Of a stretch of 42,248 nt of DNA, positions 23,075 to 31,643 are shown piece after piece. Below the pieces are notes generated by a model. It worked only from the letters and a program-made list of their open reading frames with translations. It was not told the origin of the DNA and searched no databases. Every line of letters begins with the position of its first letter. Position 1 is the first letter of the stretch. The DNA is from JAFARZ01 sp036490795 (GTDB taxonomy: Bacteria > Actinomycetota > Actinomycetes > Streptosporangiales > Streptosporangiaceae). The position numbers and the translations under genes were made by a program. The stretch is from the NCBI GenBank assembly GCA_036490795.1, contig DASXDG010000396.1, positions 1 through 42,248 on the forward strand. The letters are read 5' to 3'.

Positions 23075-23482
23075 TCAGCCCTGCTTGGTCTCCCAGAAGA
23101 TCTTCGTGATCTCCTCGATCTTCGCCAGCAGTTCATCGGCCTTGGCGACGTCGGTGCTGCCCTTGGTGCCGCCCGCCCCGGCCAGCTTGGTGGCCTCGTT
23201 GAACAGCGTGTGCAGCTGCGGGTACTTCTCGAAGTGCGGCGGCTTGAAGTAGTCCGTCCACAGCACCCACAGGTGGTGCTTGACCAGCTCGGACCGCTGC
23301 TCCTTGATGATCAGGCAGCGAGCCCTGAACTCCGGGTCGGTGTTGTCGCGGTACTTCTCCGCGATCGCCTTGACGGATTCCGCCTCGATCCGGGCCTGTG
23401 CCGGGTCATAAACTCCGCAGGGCAGGTCACAGTGCGCGTGGGCGACAGCCTTAGGCTCAAGCAGCCGGCTAAGCAGCCTCAT
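23075..23482 (-). CDS. sodN: Nickel superoxide dismutase
   Basis: SodN converts superoxide to hydrogen peroxide and oxygen with a nickel ion bound by an N-terminal hook. The 135-residue precursor has a 16-residue leader followed by His17 and the hook H-C-D-L-P-C-G-V-Y, so cleavage before His17 exposes the nickel ligands (His1, Cys2, Cys6 of the mature protein). The segments YDPAQARIEAESVKA and DYFKPPHFEKYP are family hallmarks. The leader is not a secretion signal; it is removed by the SodX peptidase encoded divergently 66 bp away. Start ATG 23480-23482. Confidence 0.97.
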   Translation of the reverse strand: MRLLSRLLEPKAVAHAHCDLPCGVYDPAQARIEAESVKAIAEKYRDNTDPEFRARCLIIKEQRSELVKHHLWVLWTDYFKPPHFEKYPQLHTLFNEATKLAGAGGTKGSTDVAKADELLAKIEEITKIFWETKQG

Positions 23483-23548
23483 CGGATCCCTTTCTCTTTA
23501 CTCATCTAGCGTTCCATCCGACACTACCCCTGACGCCTGGAGGCATGT

Positions 23549-23866
23549 ATGAGCTGGGCCCTGTTCCGGGTCGCGGTCGCCGAACGGTCGATGGAACCGG
23601 GCCTGCGTCCGGGGGACTGGCTCGTGGTCCTACGCACCCGGCGGGCCAAGCCAGGCACTGTTGTTATTGCGAAAAATCCAGAAAAGCCGGGCATGTTGCT
23701 GGTGAAGCGCCTCGGACGCCGGCTGCCCGACGGCACGTTCTGGCTGGAATCGGATAACCCCGAGGGGGGCGCGGTGGATTCGCGCCGCTTCGGTCCGGTC
23801 GCCGCCCTGGAAGGCCGCGTTCTGTTCCGGTATCACCGGTCAACGCCGGACGGCCCGCCCCGGTGA
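23549..23866 (+). CDS. sodX: Nickel-type superoxide dismutase maturation peptidase
   Basis: This 105-residue S24/S26-type serine protease is thought to remove the SodN leader. Ser14 lies in ERSMEPGLRPGDWL and the catalytic Lys53 in LLVKRLGRR. There is no membrane anchor, in agreement with a cytoplasmic substrate. A GGAGG-containing site stands just before ATG 23549. The gene is divergent from sodN. Its TGA stop (23864-23866) lies at the tip of a perfect 22-bp hairpin, so the last codons form part of the terminator. Confidence 0.93.
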   Translation: MSWALFRVAVAERSMEPGLRPGDWLVVLRTRRAKPGTVVIAKNPEKPGMLLVKRLGRRLPDGTFWLESDNPEGGAVDSRRFGPVAALEGRVLFRYHRSTPDGPPR

Positions 23867-23889
23867 TACCGGGGCGGGCCGTCCGGCGT
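23843..23889. terminator. Perfect 22-bp bidirectional terminator hairpin
   Basis: Positions 23843-23864 and 23868-23889 are exact reverse complements with a 3-base loop (G-A-T). The hairpin covers the end of sodX and lies between two convergent genes (sodX and the APC permease), so it probably terminates both. Confidence 0.85.
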
Positions 23890-23899
23890 CGTACTGGAC

Positions 23900-25630
23900 T
23901 CAGGCGGTTGCGGCTTCCTCCTCGGCGCCGGAGCCGTCCTGGTCGCCGATGATCGCGAGGATCTCGTCCCTGGGCAGGACGGAGATGTAGGTCGCCCAGA
24001 AGTAGATGACGAGGGCGAACACCGCTACCACGAGCATGTCCCACCACAGGTGCAGGTGTCCGGTGGGCAGCGGCGCGAGGATGGCGCCGCCGGCGAACTG
24101 GCCGTTCCAGGAGATCAGGCCCATGCCGATGATGTACACGGGCAGCCAGGACGCGGCGATGACCTCCTTGCGGCCCAGGCGCGGCCGCTGCGGGTCGAAG
24201 GCCATCGAGACGCCGAGGATGACGTAGCCGATGACGATGCAGATGCCCAGCTTCCACAGCGCCTCGAAGCCCGACCAGTAAATGAGCAGGCTGGCGACGA
24301 TGAACGCGACCGGGCAGATGACCTGGTAGATCGGCATCCGGTACGGCCGCGGCGCGTCCGGCAGCCGCCGGCGCAGCGCGGTGAGGGACAGCGGCGCGCC
24401 CATGTACATGAGCACGCTGGCGCCCGTGGTCAGGCTGACGATGCTCTGCCAGGTCGGGAATGGCAACAGGAAGACCAGGCCGAGGACGAAGCTGGACAGC
24501 AGGGCGACCCAGGGCACACCACGCCGGTCGGTCCGTGCGAAGACCTGCGGCACGTACCGGTTACGAGCCAGGCCGTAGGTGACCCGCGAGGTAGAGGTCA
24601 GGTAGATCAGCCCGGTGCCGTACGGAGACACGAACGCGTCGATCCGCAGGAGTACCGCCAGTCCGCCTAGCCCGATCAGCGCGGCCAGGCCGGCGATCGG
24701 CCCGGACAGGATGTTCGCGTCGGTGATGCCGGCGAAGCCGTGGACCAGCTGGTGCGGGTCCATGGCCGCGATGAAGACCACCTGGACCAGGATGTAGATG
24801 ATCGTGCCGATGATCATCGCGCCGATGATCGCGCGGGGGAGCGTCTTCTGCGGGTTCTTGACCTCGCCGGCCAGCTGGTCGGCCTGCTCGAAGCCGAGGT
24901 AGGAGAACACGATGCCGGCGCCGACAACGGCGTTGAGCACGCCCTTGGCGCCGAACGGCGCGAAGCCGCCGGAGCCATTGCTGGTCAGCGTCGGCGAGCT
25001 CGGATGCGGGATGGGGCCGCCGACCCCCGCGCTCCAGTTCCCCGAGTGCCACTTGAACAGCAAGAAGATGATGGCGACCACCGGGATGATCAGCTTCCAC
25101 CACATGACGGCGCTGTTCACCTTGGACAGCCAGCCGATACCGAAGTAGTTGATGATCGTGAAGGTGGCCATCAGCACGACGGTGAGGAACAGGCCGAGCC
25201 CGGTAGGCGTGCCCTTGACCGGGTTGAAGATCGCGGGCCACCAGTAATGCCCGTAGTGCATCACCGCATAGCACTCGACAGGAGCGATGCAGACGGCTTG
25301 CAGCCAGGAGAAGAAGCCGAACTGGATGCCCGCGATGCCGCCGAACGCGTAGTGCGGGAATCTCGCCGTACCGCCGGCCACCGGGAACATCGCGCCGAGT
25401 TCGGAGTGCACCAGCGCCAGGATGAGGACGCACACCCCGCCGATGATCCACGCGTAGATGGCGCTCGCGCCCGCGGCCTGCGTGGCGTACAGGGACGCGA
25501 AAAGCCATCCTGATCCGATGATTGAACTCTCCGACGCCCAGATGGCGCCGATCAGCCCAACCTCGCGCTTGAGGCCGACGTCTGCCGGTCGGGAGACCGA
25601 AGCGCCGGCAGTCGCGCTTTCTGTTGACAT
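23900..25630 (-). CDS. APC-superfamily amino acid permease
   Basis: The protein of 576 residues has about 12-13 hydrophobic segments and the APC-type opening LKREVGLIGAIWASESSIIGS, with the helix-break sequence I-G-S-G-W and later FSYLGFEQADQLAGEVKNPQ, typical of substrate-binding helix 6 and the following loop. It should import an amino acid or polyamine with protons, but the substrate is not predictable. The C-terminal 20 residues are acidic and cytoplasmic. ATG 25628-25630 follows GAAGGA. The upstream gap (25631-25844) is A/T-richer than average, and a CRP-type site at 25875-25890 lies about 245 bases upstream of the start. Confidence 0.88.
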   Translation of the reverse strand: MSTESATAGASVSRPADVGLKREVGLIGAIWASESSIIGSGWLFASLYATQAAGASAIYAWIIGGVCVLILALVHSELGAMFPVAGGTARFPHYAFGGIAGIQFGFFSWLQAVCIAPVECYAVMHYGHYWWPAIFNPVKGTPTGLGLFLTVVLMATFTIINYFGIGWLSKVNSAVMWWKLIIPVVAIIFLLFKWHSGNWSAGVGGPIPHPSSPTLTSNGSGGFAPFGAKGVLNAVVGAGIVFSYLGFEQADQLAGEVKNPQKTLPRAIIGAMIIGTIIYILVQVVFIAAMDPHQLVHGFAGITDANILSGPIAGLAALIGLGGLAVLLRIDAFVSPYGTGLIYLTSTSRVTYGLARNRYVPQVFARTDRRGVPWVALLSSFVLGLVFLLPFPTWQSIVSLTTGASVLMYMGAPLSLTALRRRLPDAPRPYRMPIYQVICPVAFIVASLLIYWSGFEALWKLGICIVIGYVILGVSMAFDPQRPRLGRKEVIAASWLPVYIIGMGLISWNGQFAGGAILAPLPTGHLHLWWDMLVVAVFALVIYFWATYISVLPRDEILAIIGDQDGSGAEEEAATA

Positions 25631-25844
25631 GAGCGAATCCTTCTTCCGATCGTTGCCCCGTAGGGCAAGTCACTCGTGGCGAGATCCCCCCAAAGATGAG
25701 GCGAGCGTCTCGTATGCGTAGAGTGAGATAATCGTAGGGATGATCGTTATAGCTGAGAAGTGTTAGTCCGGATTCGTTTTGATAACGCAGGTCACAGCTT
25801 TGCTTAGCCACCGCGGACAGGTTTAAGCGGGGAAAGTCTGGAAA

Positions 25845-27218
25845 TTACAAGGGTTTAACGTTCGCGACTCTGCTTGTGAATGAATTCACGTGAAAATCTG
25901 CTGCCTCAAGGCGCATCAAATCGTCTCTGCTTCGATCACGTTCCGGATCCGCCGCGAGACGATACGCGTGCCGTAGCCGGGCCCGTTCCAGTTCGTTTCT
26001 TACGCTGCGTGCATTGGCGAAACGCGGGTCGTGCCTTTCCCCGCAGAGGTAGTCGCGGAACGCCGTCTTCGCCGTATCGGACAGGTAGTACGAGGACTGG
26101 TCCAGCATGAGCTGGCCGATGGCAAGCAGCTCGTCCAGGTCGTACTCGGCGAAGTCCAGATGATGTGCGATCCGGGAGCTCATGCCGGGGTTAGACTCGA
26201 AAAAGTGATCCATGCGGTCCTTGTAGCCGGCCAGGATCACCACCAGCTTGTCCCGGTCGTTCTCCATCACCTGGAGCAGGATCTCGATGCACTCCTGGCC
26301 GTAGTCCTTGGAGTCGTCGGCCCGGTACAGGCTGTACGCCTCGTCGATGAACAGCACGCCGCCCATGGCGCGCTCGAGTACCGCCTTGGTCTTGGGGGCG
26401 GTCTGCCCGATGTATTCGGCCACCAGGTCGTCCCGCATCGCGTGCACCAGGTGGCCCTTCTCCAGGTAGCCGAGCCGGTGCAGCAGGTCGGCCATCTTGA
26501 GTGCCACCGTGGTCTTACCGGTCCCCGGCGAACCGGTGAAGCACATGTGCAGGTTGGGCCGGGACGCCGACAGGCCGAACCGCTGCCGCGCGCGGTCGAC
26601 GAGCAGCAGCGAGCCGATCTCCTCGACTTTCTTCTTGACCCCGATCAGCCCGACCAGCTCGCTGTCCAGCGCGGCGAACAGGTCGTCGATGCCTGCGGCC
26701 TGCCGCTCCTCGATGAGGGTGATGGTGGCGTCCGGCTCCAGTAGTTCGGCCCGCTGGCGGCCACGGCGCCCCTGAGGGCTCCGGCTGCTCTTGGGGCTCC
26801 GGCCGCTCTTGGGGTTCCGGCTGGCGCTGGGCCGCTGGGCCGGCCGCGGCCGGGTGGCCGGGCTGCCGCCTGTCCCGGCGCCGCCGCTGGCGCTCGCCGG
26901 CATGATGATGTCGGGGCCGAATAGCCGCCGGTGGACCGGGGTCGGCACGAACCCCTTCATGTCCCGGCGCAGGCCCGCGTTCATCGCGTCGAACTTGGCG
27001 CCGTATTCCGGCGTGATGCCCCGCGATGTGAGGTTGGCGGGATGCGTCTGCCGCCAGCCGTCCCGGGTGGACAAGATCACCGGGACGAACAGGAGGGCGA
27101 CAGCGGTCAGCACGCCGGCCAGGGGGCCGCCGGCCAGAACCCAGGCGAGCACCAGCCCGATCGCGACCACGGCGAACGCGACGATGGTGATCCAGTATCT
27201 GCGCCAGATTCCCCACAT
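25845..27218 (-). CDS. Membrane-anchored CbbX/CfxQ-type AAA+ ATPase
   Basis: The 457-residue protein has two N-terminal hydrophobic helices (about 9-29 and 32-49), a low-complexity Ser/Pro/Arg linker (about 108-158), and a CbbX/SpoVK-type AAA+ module. Visible motifs are LIGVKKKVEEI, Walker A GSPGTGKT at 229-236, the pore-loop segment AEYIGQTA near 267-274, Walker B VLFIDEAYSLY near 288-298 and an arginine-containing second region of homology (NPGMSSRIAHHLDF). Canonical CbbX remodels RuBisCO, but no RuBisCO is here and the membrane anchor is unusual. A role in remodelling a membrane or secreted substrate, as for EccA-like proteins, is only inference. The start ATG 27218 has a weak ribosome-binding site. 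Confidence 0.85.
   Translation of the reverse strand: MWGIWRRYWITIVAFAVVAIGLVLAWVLAGGPLAGVLTAVALLFVPVILSTRDGWRQTHPANLTSRGITPEYGAKFDAMNAGLRRDMKGFVPTPVHRRLFGPDIIMPASASGGAGTGGSPATRPRPAQRPSASRNPKSGRSPKSSRSPQGRRGRQRAELLEPDATITLIEERQAAGIDDLFAALDSELVGLIGVKKKVEEIGSLLLVDRARQRFGLSASRPNLHMCFTGSPGTGKTTVALKMADLLHRLGYLEKGHLVHAMRDDLVAEYIGQTAPKTKAVLERAMGGVLFIDEAYSLYRADDSKDYGQECIEILLQVMENDRDKLVVILAGYKDRMDHFFESNPGMSSRIAHHLDFAEYDLDELLAIGQLMLDQSSYYLSDTAKTAFRDYLCGERHDPRFANARSVRNELERARLRHAYRLAADPERDRSRDDLMRLEAADFHVNSFTSRVANVKPL
25875..25890. promoter_or_regulatory. CRP-type site inside the 3' end of the AAA gene
   Basis: TGTGAATGAATTCACG matches TGTGA-N6-TCACA at 9 of 10 fixed positions, with GTGAATGAATTCAC nearly palindromic. 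It lies within the last codons of the AAA ATPase gene, upstream of the co-directional APC permease gene. It could regulate that permease, though the distance is long and coding constraint could have produced it. Confidence 0.4.
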
Positions 27219-27277
27219 GACATTAGCGAGGTTAACGAGCCGGATACCTGGCGGTCAATCACCACAAACCAGGCAAA

Positions 27278-27793
27278 CTACATGGCGTCCGCGCATTTCT
27301 CCGAGCAGTGCTTACGATCCGGTTCGCCGCTCAGGTCGATGAAGACCCCACCGCAGCCCGGCGCCTGGCAGATGCCGAACCGGTCCAGCCCCACGTCGGA
27401 GAGCACGACGGCCAGGCCCATCACCGCGCCGGCCGCGTATTTGTCGGCGACCGAGCCGCTCTCCGTGTAGTGCACATGCCACCCCTGCCCGTCATGGCCG
27501 GACAGCTGAGGATGCACCGGGTGCTGGATGAGCAGGGCGTTCAGGATCTGGGCAGCGTTTTCGCCGTCACCGTTTGCGCAGGCTTCGAAGAAATCGCGAA
27601 ACTCCCCGCGCAGCATGCGCAGGGCTTCCAGGTCGTTACGGGTGACGCCCGTGTTGAGGTGCTGCCGGTCAGCCACGAGGTCGCGCAGCCCGTCCAGGCT
27701 GGCCAGCCGATCATCGCCCTCGCCGCCGCCTCCGGCCGTATTCACGAGCCGGACAGCGAGCTCAGCGTAGGAGTTGAGGTCCACTCTTAGCAT
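27278..27793 (-). CDS. CGNR zinc-finger domain protein with shortened C-terminus
   Basis: The 171-residue protein resembles the CGNR/ABATE family of putative transcriptional regulators. The N-terminal part starts L-N-S-Y-A-E-L-A-V-R-L-V-N-T, and the C-terminal finger has GICQAPGCGGVFIDLSGEPD then HCSEKCADAM, giving four zinc cysteines (C-x4-C and C-x3-C). Typical members continue past the last cysteine with ATR or GNR and a helix of about 15 residues; here the protein ends five residues after the last zinc cysteine region (Ala-Asp-Ala-Met), so the signature motif itself is gone. The start is ATG 27791-27793. It is separated from the AAA gene by 59 bp and may be co-transcribed with it. Confidence 0.8.
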   Translation of the reverse strand: MLRVDLNSYAELAVRLVNTAGGGGEGDDRLASLDGLRDLVADRQHLNTGVTRNDLEALRMLRGEFRDFFEACANGDGENAAQILNALLIQHPVHPQLSGHDGQGWHVHYTESGSVADKYAAGAVMGLAVVLSDVGLDRFGICQAPGCGGVFIDLSGEPDRKHCSEKCADAM

Positions 27794-27993
27794 CCCTGGC
27801 TGGTTGTCAGGGAATGAGTATTACACCTATCGGACGGCGGGCGCCAGACAGCGCGCCGGCCTCCTGTGGCACAATGTTGCGGCACGGGTAACCCCCGCAG
27901 GTCACGGCGCTGGTCGAGGCGGCACACTTTCGCCCGACAGCGGCCTCCGCTGGCCCAAGAATCACTGACGAGATCCTGAGGGAGCTGTTACCC

Positions 27994-29145
<1,152 letters not shown>

Positions 29146-29157
29146 ATCTTTAACTCA

Positions 29158-29190
29158 GAACGGGCGCTGGTGCTTGGCCAGCGCCCGTTC
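29158..29190 (+). terminator. Terminator hairpin after the malic enzyme gene
   Basis: GAACGGGCGCTGG (29158-29170) and CCAGCGCCCGTTC (29178-29190) form a perfect 13-bp stem with a 7-base loop, followed by TTCGTG. It lies 12 bases after the stop codon. Confidence 0.85.
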
Positions 29191-29259
29191 TTCGTGCCCT
29201 CGCCGGCCTGGCATCCATTGACTCTGCCGGCCCGGGGGACGCCCCCCGGATCACCGGAC

Positions 29260-29265
29260 TAGGGT
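29260..29265 (+). promoter_or_regulatory. -10 element for a leaderless dehydrogenase transcript
   Basis: TAGGGT ends seven bases before ATG 29273, which has no Shine-Dalgarno sequence; a leaderless mRNA is likely. Confidence 0.45.
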
Positions 29266-29272
29266 AAAACGC

Positions 29273-30241
29273 ATGTTCGCTGTGACCGCTGCGCGTATCG
29301 ATGCCGATGATCCGCTGTCCGGGCTTGAAGTGGGGGAGCGCCCCGAGCCGGAGGCGCCCGACGGCTGGGTGACCGTGACGGTCCGCGCCGCCGCACTGAA
29401 CCACCACGACGTGTGGTCGCTGCGCGGTGTGGGACTGCCGGCGGACCGGCTGCCGATGGTGCTCGGCTGCGACGCGGCAGGCACCGACCCGGACGGCAAT
29501 GAGGTCATCGTGCACGCGGTGATCGGCGACCCGGACGCGGGCGGCGGCGACGAGACCCTTGACCCGCGCCGGTCCCTGCTGTCTGAGCGCTACGACGGCA
29601 CGTTCGCCGAACGCGTCGTGGTGCCACGGCGCAATCTCGTGCCCAAGCCCGCCGCGCTGAGCTTCGAGCAGGCCGCGTGCTTGCCGACCGCGTACCTGAC
29701 CGCCTACCGGATGCTGTTCGAGAAGTCCGGGGCTCAGCCCGGCTCGACGGTGCTCGTCCAGGGCGCCTCCGGCGGCGTGGCGACCGCGCTGATCGCACTC
29801 GGCCGCGCGGCCGGGTACCGGATGTGGGTGACCAGCCGCAGCGAGGACAAGCTCGAGCGTGCTCGCGAACTCGGCGCCGACCAGGCGTTCGGCTCCGGCG
29901 CGAGGCTGCCGGAGCGGGTGGATGTGGTGATGGAGACCGTCGGCCAGGCCACCTGGGCGCACTCGGTCCGATCCCTCAAGCCAGGCGGCCGCATCGTGAT
30001 CTCCGGTGCCACCAGCGGCGACGCCTCGCCAGCTGAACTGACCAGGATTTTCTTCACCCAGCTGTCCGTGGTCGGTTCCACGATGGGTACCCGCGATCAG
30101 CTGGTCCGGCTGGCCAGCTTCCTCGAGCAAACCGGCGTCCGCCCGGTCATCGACAGCGTCCACCCGCTGGCTCAGGCTAGGGACGCGTTCGCCGCCATGA
30201 TCGCCGGCAGCCACACCGGCAAGCTAATCCTAGCCCCCTAA
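29273..30241 (+). CDS. MDR-superfamily zinc-type alcohol dehydrogenase / quinone oxidoreductase
   Basis: The 322-residue protein is a medium-chain dehydrogenase with an N-terminal GroES-like domain (VRAAALNHHDVWSLRGVGLP near 38-57, then MVLGCDAAGT) and a Rossmann domain with VLVQGASGGVATALIALGRAAG near 161-182. The catalytic and structural zinc cysteine set of classical alcohol dehydrogenases is not complete, so it may be a zinc-independent NADPH:quinone oxidoreductase type. The Gly-rich motif and TSRSEDK after the second strand favour NADP(H). Substrate unknown. It is preceded by a leaderless-type promoter and followed by a minisatellite shared with the convergent PadR gene. Confidence 0.87.
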   Translation: MFAVTAARIDADDPLSGLEVGERPEPEAPDGWVTVTVRAAALNHHDVWSLRGVGLPADRLPMVLGCDAAGTDPDGNEVIVHAVIGDPDAGGGDETLDPRRSLLSERYDGTFAERVVVPRRNLVPKPAALSFEQAACLPTAYLTAYRMLFEKSGAQPGSTVLVQGASGGVATALIALGRAAGYRMWVTSRSEDKLERARELGADQAFGSGARLPERVDVVMETVGQATWAHSVRSLKPGGRIVISGATSGDASPAELTRIFFTQLSVVGSTMGTRDQLVRLASFLEQTGVRPVIDSVHPLAQARDAFAAMIAGSHTGKLILAP

Positions 30242-30267
30242 CCCAGCCCGAGACGCCCCGTGTTCCT

Positions 30268-30369
30268 CAGCGGGTCGTGCTCCTCAGCGGGTCGAGCTCC
30301 CCAGCGGGTCGAGCTCCCCAGCGGGTCGAGCTCCCCAGCGGGTCGAGCTCCCCAGCGGGTCGATTGCGT
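30268..30369. repeat. 17-bp minisatellite, six copies
   Basis: CAGCGGGTCGAGCTCCC repeats with an exact 17-bp period starting at 30268, 30285, 30302, 30319, 30336 and 30353. The middle copies are identical, the first has one change, and the last runs into a hairpin. It fills the gap between the convergent dehydrogenase and PadR genes. Confidence 0.9.
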
Positions 30370-30413
30370 GATTGACTTCGCTGGAGCGTGTCAATTGCGC
30401 AATTGACCCGCTG
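30353..30413. terminator. 24-bp-arm hairpin containing a perfect 18-bp palindrome
   Basis: The arms 30353-30376 and 30390-30413 are complementary at 21 of 24 positions with a 13-base loop. The right arm includes GTCAATTGCGCAATTGAC (30390-30407), an exact palindrome. The left arm is the last unit of the 17-bp minisatellite. It ends four bases before the PadR stop and probably terminates that gene and the facing dehydrogenase. Confidence 0.7.
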
Positions 30414-30416
30414 GGG

Positions 30417-31643
30417 TCAGCGGTCGTCCTCTGGGTCGCTCGGCTCTTCGCCCGCCGGGCCGAACACCTCGGTCTTGATCCGGGTCAGCGCCTCGTCGAG
30501 GATCCCGCGCAGGTCGCCGATCATGTTCTCGCTGAACGCACCCGACTCTATGGCCACACGGCGCAGGTCGGTGGTGAACTGGATGGCCACGCGTTCCAGG
30601 TCGCGGAGCGTGCCCACATCCAGTCGGCTGGCCCAGCCGCCACGACCGCGCAGCCTGGCCCATTCGTCCCAGCCGCGACGGCCCGTCCAGCCCGTCCAGC
30701 CCGGGTCGCCGCCGGTGAACCGGGCGCCAGCGCCGGCCGGGATGTCGCCGGTATCGTCCGCTTCGTCCCGGGCACCAGAATCATCCCCGGAACGCGAGTC
30801 GTCCTGGCCGCGTGAGCCGTCCCGGGTACGCGCCTCGTCGCGGGCACGCTGCGCTTCCTCGCGGAGCCGCTGTGCCTGCTCGTGCACCTTGCGGGCGGCG
30901 TCGCTGCCGAGGGCACCAAGGTCGCTGAAATCGCCGCCGAGCGCCCCGAGCAGCCCGTCCCTGGCGCGCTTGGCGTGATCGGCCGCGCGTGCCCGCGCCT
31001 CGTCCTGCCGAGCCTCGTCCTTGGCCTGCCGCGCCTCATCCTTGGCCTGCCTGGCCTCGTCTCGGGCTTGCCGGGCCGCGTCCTTGACGTCGCGCCCCTC
31101 CTGCCTGGCGGCCTCCTGTGCCTCGCGCACGGCCTCGTGCGTGCCGCGCCGTTCCTCCCGGGCAGCTTCCTGCGCCTCCCGCATCGCCTGGCGCGCGGCT
31201 TCCTTGGCGCTTCGCACTTCCTGCCGCGCGGCCTCGCTGGCTTCCTGGCGCTCCCTGCGGGTTTCCCTCGCGGCCCAGGTTAGTTCCTCACGCAGGCTGC
31301 GTACGGTCTGCCTGACGTCTTCCCTGACCTCGCGGACGATGTCGTTGACCGAGGCGGATAGCTCTTCCTCGAGTTCGTCAAGCTCGTCGCTGCGGTTGCG
31401 CAGTTCTTCGCGGCCTGCCTCGGTGATCCGGTAGACCTTGCGCCCGTCCACCTCGTCGTGAGTGACCAGGCCTTCCTCTTCGAGCCGGGCGAGCCGAGGG
31501 TAAATCGTGCCAGGTGACGGCGAATAAACGCCCATAAACCGGTCACGCAGCAGCCGGATAACCTCGTAGCCGTGCCGTGGTTCCTCGTCCAGGAGCCTGA
31601 GCAGGTACAGCCGGAGGCTGCCGTGGCGGAATACCGGACTCAA
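30417..31643 (-). CDS. PadR-family regulator with a very long charged coiled-coil extension
   Basis: Residues 1-85 are a PadR winged helix (LRLYLLRLLDEEPRHGYEVI, SPGTIYPRLARLEEEGLV, YRITEAGREEL). About 210 residues of Ala/Arg/Glu/Gln follow, with an ARQAKDE heptad-like repeat near 190-215, strongly predicted to be coiled coil. A Gly/Trp/Arg-rich linker comes next, then a conserved-looking C-terminal helix region. Ordinary PadR proteins have 110-190 residues. TTG at 31641-31643 overlaps the TGA of the DUF4097 gene (TTGA), so the two are co-expressed. The regulator probably controls its own operon through an inverted repeat upstream of the DUF4097 gene. Confidence 0.87.
   Translation of the reverse strand: MSPVFRHGSLRLYLLRLLDEEPRHGYEVIRLLRDRFMGVYSPSPGTIYPRLARLEEEGLVTHDEVDGRKVYRITEAGREELRNRSDELDELEEELSASVNDIVREVREDVRQTVRSLREELTWAARETRRERQEASEAARQEVRSAKEAARQAMREAQEAAREERRGTHEAVREAQEAARQEGRDVKDAARQARDEARQAKDEARQAKDEARQDEARARAADHAKRARDGLLGALGGDFSDLGALGSDAARKVHEQAQRLREEAQRARDEARTRDGSRGQDDSRSGDDSGARDEADDTGDIPAGAGARFTGGDPGWTGWTGRRGWDEWARLRGRGGWASRLDVGTLRDLERVAIQFTTDLRRVAIESGAFSENMIGDLRGILDEALTRIKTEVFGPAGEEPSDPEDDR

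Noticed and set aside
25845..27218. RuBisCO-associated CbbX operon
   Set aside because: No large or small RuBisCO subunit or other Calvin-cycle gene is in the window and the protein is membrane-anchored.
30268..30369. Possible CRISPR array
   Set aside because: Units are 17 bp, directly abutting and without unique spacers; no cas genes are present. The same holds for the arrays at 549, 20022 and 33249.
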